This document shows positions 57,862 through 64,000 of a stretch of 64,000 bases of DNA, piece after piece. The DNA is from Alloprevotella sp. (GTDB taxonomy: Bacteria; Bacteroidota; Bacteroidia; Bacteroidales; Muribaculaceae). Below the pieces are notes generated by a model that saw only the letters and a program-made list of their open reading frames with translations, was not told the DNA's origin and did not search any database. The position numbers and the translations under genes are program-made. The stretch covers positions 1-64,000 of the forward strand of contig JAMPIE010000003.1 in the NCBI GenBank assembly GCA_023663135.1, in the 5' to 3' direction. Numbering within the stretch: the first letter of the stretch is position 1; every line of letters begins with the position of its first letter.

Positions 57862-58154
57862 GCGGCAAGCCAAGGAGACCTGGCCTGCCGCTCCGTAAGA
57901 GCCACATCAAAGGATGCGATGAAACTCCGAATGACAGGGTTTGAGTGCAAAGCCGGCCTTTGTAATCCTCTGTTACTCTCCCCATGGGGGAGCGCCACAT
58001 GGGCGTGAGGCCCGCCATTGGCCGACCGAGCTTGTCTCGGTATTTCATTTATGTTTGATGAGTTTCCCAATCTACTTTGATGTGGTGTAGGCTTCGAGAG
58101 AGGGAATGATGAGTCAGAAGGCAGACTCTTCTGCCGCGCTCAACCTTTGATTTT
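57862..58154 (-). ncRNA. Candidate structured RNA of about 290 nt
   Basis: Read on the minus strand from the promoter at 58161-58192, the region is a series of short stems: GGCAGA-AGAG-TCTGCC, ACCGAG-ACAAG-CTCGGT, GGGC-CTCAC-GCCC, CTCCCC/GGGGAG, CAAAG-GCCGG-CTTTG. It ends in stem GCGGCAGGCCA/TGGCTTGCCGC (57891-57862) followed by TTTCGTTTTCGCTTTCG. I found no match to RNase P RNA, tmRNA or 6S motifs. No reading frame closes before the terminator, which argues against a protein. It could also be a leader for something further left, but the next gene there is on its own promoter. Confidence 0.45.
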
Positions 58155-58160
58155 ATAACG

Positions 58161-58192
58161 CAAAGGTAGTCATAATGGTTCAACCCTCCAAA
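58161..58192 (-). promoter_or_regulatory. Orphan promoter in front of the second candidate RNA
   Basis: Minus strand TTTG (58189-58192), 20 bases, TACCTTTG (58161-58168). Full consensus, with no protein start nearby downstream. Confidence 0.7.
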
Positions 58193-58210
58193 TTCTCCCT
58201 CTCTTTTTTA

Positions 58211-58240
58211 ATTGCTTTAATGAAAAAGTTGCTACCTTTG
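58211..58240 (+). promoter_or_regulatory. Promoter of phosphoglucomutase
   Basis: ATTG (58211-58214), 18 bases, TACCTTTG (58233-58240), slightly short spacing. Leader about 55 bases. Confidence 0.6.
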
Positions 58241-58301
58241 CGACATATGAGCCGTCGGCTTGTTATTCCTTTAGTCAATAATCAAAATTCATATATAAAC
58301 A

Positions 58302-60056
58302 ATGAGCGAATCCAACCAGCAATTGCTCGACAGCGTCGTTGCTAAGGCCAAGTCTTGGCTCACTGACGCTTACGACGAGGAGACCCGCGCAGAGGTGTCA
58401 GCTCTCCTCAATAATCCCGATAAGACTCCACTGATAGAAGCCTTCTACCGCGACCTCGAGTTTGGTACCGGCGGTCTCCGCGGCATTATGGGCGCGGGTA
58501 CCAATCGCATGAATATCTATACCGTCGGAGCAGCCACTCAAGGCCTGGCCAATTACCTCAAAGAGGCCTTTGCCGACCTGCCGCAAATTTCGGTTGTCGT
58601 GGGTCATGACGTCCGCAACAACTCCCGCAAGTTTGCCGAGATTGTTGCTGACATCTTCTCGGCCAACGGTATCAAAGTCTATCTCTTCGACTCCTTCCGC
58701 CCCACCCCCGAGCTCTCCTTTGCCATCCGCAAGCTCGGTTGTCAGAGTGGCGTGAACATCACCGCCTCCCACAACCCCAAGGAATATAACGGCTACAAAG
58801 CATATTGGGCCGATGGCGCTCAGGTGCTCGCCCCCCACGACGTGAATATCATACGCCACGTGGAGGCCATCCCCGGAGTGGAAGCCATCAACTTCAAGGG
58901 TAACAAAGAGCTCATCACCATCATAGGCGACGAGATAGACCGTCAGTTCCTCGAAGCCATCAAGGGGCTCAGCCTCAGCCCCGACGCCATCAAGCGCCAT
59001 AGCGACCTCAAGATAGTATACACCCCCATCCACGGCACCGGCGTGAAACTCATCCCCGACTCGCTGCGCAACTATGGCTTCACCAACATCATTCATGTCC
59101 CGGAACAGGATGTTCCCTCAGGCGACTTTCCCACCGTAGACTCTCCCAACCCCGAAAATCCCTCAGCGATGGCAATGGCAATAGCCAAGGCCAAGGAGAC
59201 CGAGGCCGACCTCGTAGTGGCCTCCGACCCCGATGCCGACCGTATTGGCGCCGTGATCCGCGATGCCAAGGGAGAATATGTGCTGCTCAACGGCAACCAG
59301 ATAGTGATGATACTCCTTAATTATATCATCACACGCAATAGAGAGCTCGGACGCCTCTCCGACAAGGATTATATCGTGAAGACTATCGTGACCACCGAGA
59401 CAATCAAGAGCATAGCCGACAAGAATAATTGTCGGATGTTTGACTGCTACACCGGCTTCAAGTGGATAGCAGCCGTGATCCGCGACAATGAAGGCGCTAT
59501 GCGCTATCTCGGCGGCGGCGAAGAGAGCTATGGCTTCCTCGCCGAAGACTTCTGCCGCGACAAAGACTCAGTGAGTGCCATCTCCCTTATGGCCGAGATT
59601 GCAGCCTGGGCCAAAGATAAAGACATGGACTTCCTGGCCATGCTCCAAGACATCTACATGAAATATGGCTTTTCAAAAGAGTGTGGCATCTCAGTGGTCC
59701 GCACCGGCAAGGCCGGCGCCGAGGAGATACAGGCCATGATGAAGGCCTTCCGTGAGAACCCGCCCAAGAGCCTCGGCGGCAGCCCTGTGGAGACCATCAA
59801 GGATTATGCCTCGCTGGAGAAGACCGATGTAGCCACCGGCACCAAGAGCAAGCTCGACATGCCAGCCACCTCCAATGTGCTCCAGTATTTCACCGCCGAC
59901 GGCACTAAGGTGTCAGTCCGTCCCTCCGGCACAGAGCCGAAGATTAAGTTTTATATGGAGGTCAAGGGTCATCTCGACTCAGCAGCCGACTACGACAGAG
60001 CTAATGCCGACGCAGATGCAAAGATAGAGGCCGTGAAGAAAGACCTTGGTATCTGA
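58302..60056 (+). CDS. Phosphoglucomutase/phosphomannomutase
   Basis: A 584-residue alpha-D-phosphohexomutase of the long (PGM2-like) type. Catalytic serine loop VNITASHNPKEYNGY, metal loop DPDADRIGAVI, sugar loop GGGEESYGF and phosphate loop VRPSGTEPKIKFY are all present; the N-terminus has FGTGGLRGIMGAG. It interconverts glucose-1- and glucose-6-phosphate (or the mannose forms). Glucose-1-phosphate feeds the neighbouring rfbA. It ends at a 22-bp perfect hairpin. Confidence 0.95.
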   Translation: MSESNQQLLDSVVAKAKSWLTDAYDEETRAEVSALLNNPDKTPLIEAFYRDLEFGTGGLRGIMGAGTNRMNIYTVGAATQGLANYLKEAFADLPQISVVVGHDVRNNSRKFAEIVADIFSANGIKVYLFDSFRPTPELSFAIRKLGCQSGVNITASHNPKEYNGYKAYWADGAQVLAPHDVNIIRHVEAIPGVEAINFKGNKELITIIGDEIDRQFLEAIKGLSLSPDAIKRHSDLKIVYTPIHGTGVKLIPDSLRNYGFTNIIHVPEQDVPSGDFPTVDSPNPENPSAMAMAIAKAKETEADLVVASDPDADRIGAVIRDAKGEYVLLNGNQIVMILLNYIITRNRELGRLSDKDYIVKTIVTTETIKSIADKNNCRMFDCYTGFKWIAAVIRDNEGAMRYLGGGEESYGFLAEDFCRDKDSVSAISLMAEIAAWAKDKDMDFLAMLQDIYMKYGFSKECGISVVRTGKAGAEEIQAMMKAFRENPPKSLGGSPVETIKDYASLEKTDVATGTKSKLDMPATSNVLQYFTADGTKVSVRPSGTEPKIKFYMEVKGHLDSAADYDRANADADAKIEAVKKDLGI

Positions 60057-60079
60057 TCCCCCCCCTCTATACATCCATA

Positions 60080-60130
60080 ATATCGCAGGTCCCCGGCCAA
60101 ATGATCTTTTTGGCCGGGGACCTGCGATAT
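60080..60130. terminator. Bidirectional terminator, 22-bp perfect stem
   Basis: ATATCGCAGGTCCCCGGCC and its exact complement (60080-60101 with 60109-60130), loop of seven bases. AAA/TTT at the loop side. It lies between convergent phosphoglucomutase and rfbB and can stop both. Confidence 0.85.
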
Positions 60131-60147
60131 GTCATTTCGTCGTCGCG

Positions 60148-61239
60148 TCAGCGCGAGCCACCATACATCTCACGATAATAGTCGGCATAAGCCCCGGAAG
60201 TGATATCGTTGAGCCACTTCTCATTGTCAAGATACCACTCGACGGTGTCGGCCAGAGCGCCAAGAGGCCGGGGCGTGGGCAGCCAGCCAAGGGAATCCCT
60301 CAGGCGCGAAGCATCGATGGCATATCTCAGGTCGTGGCCCGGGCGGTCGGTCACGAAAGAGATGAGCCCGAGTGAGTCGCCCTCGGGGCGGCCCAAGAAG
60401 CGGTCGGTGATCTCAATAAGGGCTTTGACGAGGTCGATGTTGCGCATCTCGTTGTTGCCGCCGATGCAAAAGGTAGAGCCCGGCTCGGCATGGTGGAGAA
60501 TGAGGTCAATGGCTCTCACGTGGTCGCCCACCCAGAGCCAGTCGCGTATGTTCTCGCCGCGGCCATAGACAGGAATAGGCCTGCGCTCCTTGATATTGTT
60601 AATCACCAGTGGGATAAGCTTCTCCGGAAACTGGTTGGGGCCAAAATTGTTGGAGCAATTAGATATGACGGTGGGGAGGCCATAGGTGTCGTGGTAGGCT
60701 CTGACGAAATGGTCGGCCGCGGCCTTAGAGGCAGAGTAGGGTGAGTGGGGAGCATAAGGCGTGGCCTCGTCAAAGGGCTTGTCGCCAAGCATTAATGAGC
60801 CAAAGACCTCGTCGGTAGACACTTGATAGAAGATTTTCCCTTCCATCCCTTCTGGGCGAGCAGCCCAAGATGTCTTGGCGGCATTGAGCATCGAGAGAGT
60901 GCCCATAACGTTGGTCTTGGCAAAAGCGTCGGGATTAGAAATGGAGCGGTCGACATGGCTCTCAGCAGCGAGATTAATCACAGCATCGACCTCATAATCT
61001 GTTATGAGCGAGAGCATAGCGGCAGAGTTGCAGATGTCGGCCTTGACAAACCGATAGTTGTTTCTTTCGTCAAGGTCAGCCACATTGGCCAGATTGCCGG
61101 CATAAGTCAGTAAGTCGACGTTGATAATAAGGGTGTCGGGATAATGGTCAGTCAAGAGATGGACCAGGTGGGAGCCGATGAAGCCGGCACCCCCGGTGAC
61201 GAGTATGGCCTTAAAGCGGCGGTCAGTCGTCTTATTCAT
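60148..61239 (-). CDS. rfbB: dTDP-glucose 4,6-dehydratase
   Basis: A 363-residue NAD-dependent dehydratase, second step of dTDP-rhamnose synthesis. GxxGxxG motif TGGAGFIGSHLV, QVSTDEVFGSL, catalytic YSASK, and NCSNNFGPNQFPEKLIPL are all family marks. It overlaps rfbC by 8 bases and is the last gene of rfbA-rfbC-rfbB. Confidence 0.96.
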   Translation of the reverse strand: MNKTTDRRFKAILVTGGAGFIGSHLVHLLTDHYPDTLIINVDLLTYAGNLANVADLDERNNYRFVKADICNSAAMLSLITDYEVDAVINLAAESHVDRSISNPDAFAKTNVMGTLSMLNAAKTSWAARPEGMEGKIFYQVSTDEVFGSLMLGDKPFDEATPYAPHSPYSASKAAADHFVRAYHDTYGLPTVISNCSNNFGPNQFPEKLIPLVINNIKERRPIPVYGRGENIRDWLWVGDHVRAIDLILHHAEPGSTFCIGGNNEMRNIDLVKALIEITDRFLGRPEGDSLGLISFVTDRPGHDLRYAIDASRLRDSLGWLPTPRPLGALADTVEWYLDNEKWLNDITSGAYADYYREMYGGSR

Positions 61240-61789
61240 TGTAGCGGAATGGTGAAATGAAGTCGGCGAGGAGCGGATGATGGAGATCTTTGTCGCTCAA
61301 GATAGCTTCATCAAGTGGTAAGGGGAGGACAAAGCTCGGGTCGAGGATAGAAATGGCGCCCTCAGCCTCAGGATGGTAAAACTCGTCGACCTTATAGAGA
61401 AAAGTAGCAGTAGGGGAGACGACGGAGAAGCCGTGGGCCATCCCCTTGGGGAGGAAGACCTGGCGATGGTTGTCGGCCGACAGCTCCACGGAGATCTGCT
61501 TGCCAAAGGTGGGGGAGCCCACACGCAGGTCGACGGCGATGTCAACCACCTTACCCTCAACCACTCTCACGAGCTTAGACTGCGCAAAGGGGGGGAGCTG
61601 GAAGTGGAGTCCACGGACCACACCGAGTGACGAGCGGCTTTCATTGTCCTGCACGAAAGTAACACCCGGAGCCACGAGGCGGTCAAAGAATTCGCGCGAG
61701 TAGCTCTCAAAGAAATAGCCCCGACGGTCGTGATGTACGGCAGGCTCTATAATCTTCACTCCTGGGATGGAGGTATCTATCACATTCAT
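61232..61789 (-). CDS. rfbC: dTDP-4-dehydrorhamnose 3,5-epimerase
   Basis: A 185-residue cupin-fold epimerase. [35 protein letters not shown] with the catalytic histidine, [13 protein letters not shown] and [26 protein letters not shown] are diagnostic. It overlaps rfbA (ATGA, 61786-61789) and rfbB (8 bases). Confidence 0.95.
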   Translation of the reverse strand: MNVIDTSIPGVKIIEPAVHHDRRGYFFESYSREFFDRLVAPGVTFVQDNESRSSLGVVRGLHFQLPPFAQSKLVRVVEGKVVDIAVDLRVGSPTFGKQISVELSADNHRQVFLPKGMAHGFSVVSPTATFLYKVDEFYHPEAEGAISILDPSFVLPLPLDEAILSDKDLHHPLLADFISPFRYNE

Positions 61790-62697
61790 AGCTTCTTCAA
61801 CGGGTTGGAAACGGGATTGAGGCCGACAGAGTCGGCCAGTCGACTCAGATGTCGGCCATAAGAGGTGGAGGGCATCGTGGCAGCTACTTGGCGCAGGCGC
61901 TCAGCGTCGATCCACCCTCTCGCGAAGGCAATCCCCTCAATGCAAGCCACTTGCAGGCCTTGACGGCGCTCAATGGCAGCGATGTAGGCCGAGGCCTCAG
62001 AGAGGGAGTCAACCGTCCCGGTGTCGAGCCAGGCATATCCTCGGCCAAGGAGTTCAATGTCGAGTATGCCGTGGTGGAGGTAAGATTGATTGACCGAGGT
62101 GATCTCCAGCTCGCCGCGTGCCGAGGGGGTGATAGCCGAGGCGATGTCGCTCACCCCCTTGGGGTAGAAATAGATGCCGGTCACGGCATAGTTGCTCTTG
62201 GGATTGAGGGGTTTCTCCTCGATGGATAGGCATCGGCCATGGGTGTCGATCTCAGCCACGCCATAACGGCCGGGGTCGTCCACCCAGTAGCCAAAGATGG
62301 TGGCTCGGCCGGCGAGAGCGTTGGAGGCGGCTCTCTCGAGGCGATCGCTGAGGCCGGCCCCATGGAAAATATTGTCGCCGAGCACGAGACAGCAGGCATC
62401 ATCGGCAATATGCTCGCGGCCAATCACCAGCGCCTGCGCCAGGCCCTCAGGCTTAGGCTGCGGGGCATAAGAGATCTTGACGCCAAAGGAGGCACCATCG
62501 CCGAGCAGACGCTCAAAGGCAGGGAGGTCGGCCGGAGTGGATATCAAGAGGATATCGCGGATGCCGGCAAGCATGAGGGTCGAGAGCGGATAGTAGACCA
62601 TCGGCTTGTCGTAGATGGGCAAGAGTTGCTTGCTCACCCCCTTAGTTATGGGGTAAAGACGGCTGCCGGTCCCGCCGGCGAGGATTATTCCTTTCAT
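61786..62697 (-). CDS. rfbA: Glucose-1-phosphate thymidylyltransferase
   Basis: A 303-residue nucleotidyltransferase making dTDP-glucose. Start at 62697 ([18 protein letters not shown]), the usual family start; the longer frame adds seven residues and begins inside the -7 box. [37 protein letters not shown] and [10 protein letters not shown] are present. First gene of the cluster, with its own promoter. rfbD, needed for the last step to dTDP-rhamnose, is not in the window. Confidence 0.95.
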   Translation of the reverse strand: MKGIILAGGTGSRLYPITKGVSKQLLPIYDKPMVYYPLSTLMLAGIRDILLISTPADLPAFERLLGDGASFGVKISYAPQPKPEGLAQALVIGREHIADDACCLVLGDNIFHGAGLSDRLERAASNALAGRATIFGYWVDDPGRYGVAEIDTHGRCLSIEEKPLNPKSNYAVTGIYFYPKGVSDIASAITPSARGELEITSVNQSYLHHGILDIELLGRGYAWLDTGTVDSLSEASAYIAAIERRQGLQVACIEGIAFARGWIDAERLRQVAATMPSTSYGRHLSRLADSVGLNPVSNPLKKL

Positions 62698-62717
62698 AGG
62701 CTTGCAGTTTTCGCCCA

Positions 62718-62749
62718 CAAAGGTAAATAAAAAAATGGAAATAAGTCAA
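62718..62749 (-). promoter_or_regulatory. Promoter of the rfb cluster
   Basis: Minus strand TTG (62747-62749), 21 bases, TACCTTTG (62718-62725). Leader about 14 bases. Confidence 0.65.
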
Positions 62750-62768
62750 TCCTGGGGAGGGATGGGAG

Positions 62769-63530
62769 TTATGGGAGAGATGGGAGGATGGCTTCGACCT
62801 CTTTGAAGGCGAGGGGGGCGAGGGGGGAAGTTGAGCCTTGGGGAAGGAGGGAGATGAAGCCCTCGGGGCTTACGCCGGAGATGGCGGCGTTGATTATCTC
62901 TCCTGTCTTGCTGATGCGCCATGTGTGGAAACCTTGTCGGCGCCAGAGGAGGGCAAGGTAGCGGTGGTGGATGGAGGCTGCGTCGATGTCGGGGACAATC
63001 TCTCGGAGGATGTCTTGACGGATTTCCTTGGCGATGGGGTCGATGTCGAGGATTGGGAGCGAGGGAATGAGCTGGCGGAGCGAGACGGGGTTGGGAGCGG
63101 GGCTGAGAAACGACAGCTGATTGATATTGAGACCAATGCCTATGATGGCGTGGCTGATTGATTGGCCGGTAATGCCACATTCAATCAATATGCCGGCTAT
63201 CTTTTTGTTGCCGACATAGATGTCGTTGGGCCACTTGACGGCCACGGATGAGGCCACGGAGGATGGGAGGCGAGAGGCAACGGCATGCGCAACGGCTAAG
63301 GCGGCGATTTCAGAGATGACAAACTGTGCGGCGGGAGAGAAGGGGAGGTCTCTCAAGAGGAGGCTCATAGTGAGGTTGGCCCCCGGCTCCGCTTCCCAAG
63401 AGTTGCCCCTTTGGCCACGCCCGGCAGTCTGCTCAATGGCTCTAATGATGGTGCCATGGGGGAGCGACTGGAGGCGCGAGGCCATCTCACTGTTGGTGGA
63501 GGAGGCTTGTGGGAGGATGATGGTTTCCAT
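62769..63530 (-). CDS. birA: Biotin-[acetyl-CoA-carboxylase] ligase, monofunctional
   Basis: A 253-residue biotin protein ligase that attaches biotin to carrier proteins. The biotinyl-AMP loop is GRGQRGNSWEAEPGANL, with VKWPNDIYVGNKKIAGILIE and GIGLNIN following. It starts directly with the catalytic domain, so the helix-turn-helix repressor domain of E. coli BirA is missing; it should not regulate the bio operon directly. It lies 14 bases after rpe. Confidence 0.94.
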   Translation of the reverse strand: METIILPQASSTNSEMASRLQSLPHGTIIRAIEQTAGRGQRGNSWEAEPGANLTMSLLLRDLPFSPAAQFVISEIAALAVAHAVASRLPSSVASSVAVKWPNDIYVGNKKIAGILIECGITGQSISHAIIGIGLNINQLSFLSPAPNPVSLRQLIPSLPILDIDPIAKEIRQDILREIVPDIDAASIHHRYLALLWRRQGFHTWRISKTGEIINAAISGVSPEGFISLLPQGSTSPLAPLAFKEVEAILPSLP

Positions 63531-63544
63531 CCGAAGAGGAAGGG

Positions 63545-64000
63545 TCAGAGTGCCGCGAGGGCAGCAATGGTAGCTTTAGGGTCGGGGGAAGAAAAGACGA
63601 AATTGCCGGCAACGAGGATGTCGGCACCGGCCTCAACGAGCTGCCGTCCTGTCTCAAGGTTGACGCCGCCGTCGACCTCGATGAGGGTGGAAGCGCCGGC
63701 ATCGTCGATCATCCGGCGGAGGCGGCGAGTGCGGTCGATGGCGCGGGGGATAAACATCTGTCCGCCGAAGCCGGGGTTGACGCTCATAATCAGAGCCATG
63801 TCGAGCTCGCCTATGATGTCGCGAAGGAGTTCAACGGGAGTGGCGGGATTGACAGTGACGGCCGCTTTCATGCCAGCCTGATGGATGGCTTGAATGACGC
63901 GGTCGAGGTGGGTGCACGCCTCATAGTGGACATTCATGATGTCGGCGCCGCAGTCGCGCACTTGGCTTACATATCGGCTCGGGTCGACAATCATGAGATG
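63545..64000 (-). CDS. rpe: Ribulose-phosphate 3-epimerase, partial (N-terminus beyond the window)
   Basis: The last 152 codons of the gene are present; the frame is open to the window edge. It starts in the middle of the typical H-L-M-I-V-D-P block, then VHYEACTHLDRVIQAIH, GMKAAVTVNPATPVELL, MSVNPGFGGQMFIP and EVDGGVNLETGRQLVEAGADILVAG are seen. It interconverts ribulose- and xylulose-5-phosphate in the pentose phosphate pathway. The ATG at 63994 is internal, not the start. Confidence 0.95.
   Translation of the reverse strand, partial: HLMIVDPSRYVSQVRDCGADIMNVHYEACTHLDRVIQAIHQAGMKAAVTVNPATPVELLRDIIGELDMALIMSVNPGFGGQMFIPRAIDRTRRLRRMIDDAGASTLIEVDGGVNLETGRQLVEAGADILVAGNFVFSSPDPKATIAALAAL

Larger units (their letters stand above)
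57709..58301. other. Intergenic region upstream of phosphoglucomutase
   Basis: 593 bases. It contains the TPR gene promoter and leader hairpin, a minus-strand terminator (57862-57891), a candidate small RNA (57862-58154), its promoter (58161-58192), and the phosphoglucomutase promoter on the plus strand (58211-58240). Two overlapping minus-strand frames of 78 and 80 codons run through the terminator and look non-coding. Confidence 0.7.

Noticed and set aside
57812..58070. Two overlapping minus-strand frames of 78-80 codons in the intergenic region
   Set aside because: They run through a terminator-like hairpin, overlap each other in different frames and show no domain; a structured RNA explains the region better.

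Overview
The window looks like a chromosome segment from a GC-rich gut member of the order Bacteroidales, most plausibly Muribaculaceae; the family is inference, the order is well supported. Supporting signs are many promoters matching the Bacteroides primary-sigma consensus (TTTG, about 20 bases, TAnnTTTG), an RpoD without region 1.1, a surface-lipoprotein export signal, the glycine-lipid genes glsA/glsB, a BioG-BioC fusion and an ilvD-ilvB-ilvN-thioesterase-ilvC operon. I saw no tRNA, rRNA, CRISPR array, prophage, transposase or recombinase.

Layout. Positions 226-9222 (minus) hold a closely spaced run: folP, cdaA (c-di-AMP synthase), a DEAD-box helicase, a DUF3256 protein, xseA, xseB, a TonB-dependent receptor and a lipoprotein. 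rlmD diverges from folP. lon and a CYTH protein follow, then glsA-glsB. Two tandem GH84 beta-N-acetylglucosaminidases (plus) end at a strong terminator. After these come a ThiE-like protein, a MarC membrane protein, a ZIP transporter, and a minus operon with a SPOR-domain protein, a nitroreductase, a DUF2520 protein, a KdsC-like phosphatase and Maf. A monooxygenase-like protein, a 2024-residue secreted modular protein and rpoD lie at 27-35 kb. bioA-bioF-bioGC are fused by four-base overlaps. A GH13 amylase, a DUF488 protein and a cupin precede the long glnS operon (glnS, TPR-like protein, ABC-F ATPase, Dabb protein, OPT transporter, MATE transporter). The branched-chain amino acid operon runs 50.2-56.3 kb. 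A membrane TPR protein, phosphoglucomutase, rfbA-rfbC-rfbB, birA and a partial rpe close the window.

The most unusual material is between or inside genes. A roughly 157-base repeat occurs in two full copies and one truncated copy (plus a short fragment), always directly downstream of a minus-strand gene. One copy is flanked by a 10-base direct repeat and separates a stop codon from its likely terminator, which suggests a small non-autonomous mobile element. Two GTAG-plus-palindrome REP-like elements are present. Two intergenic regions have a consensus promoter and a terminator but no credible gene, and are candidate small RNAs. The 2024-residue protein has an AT-rich interior inside a GC-rich gene and duplicated modules, so it looks like a mosaic. 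All calls come from reading the sequence and from family knowledge; no database search was run.
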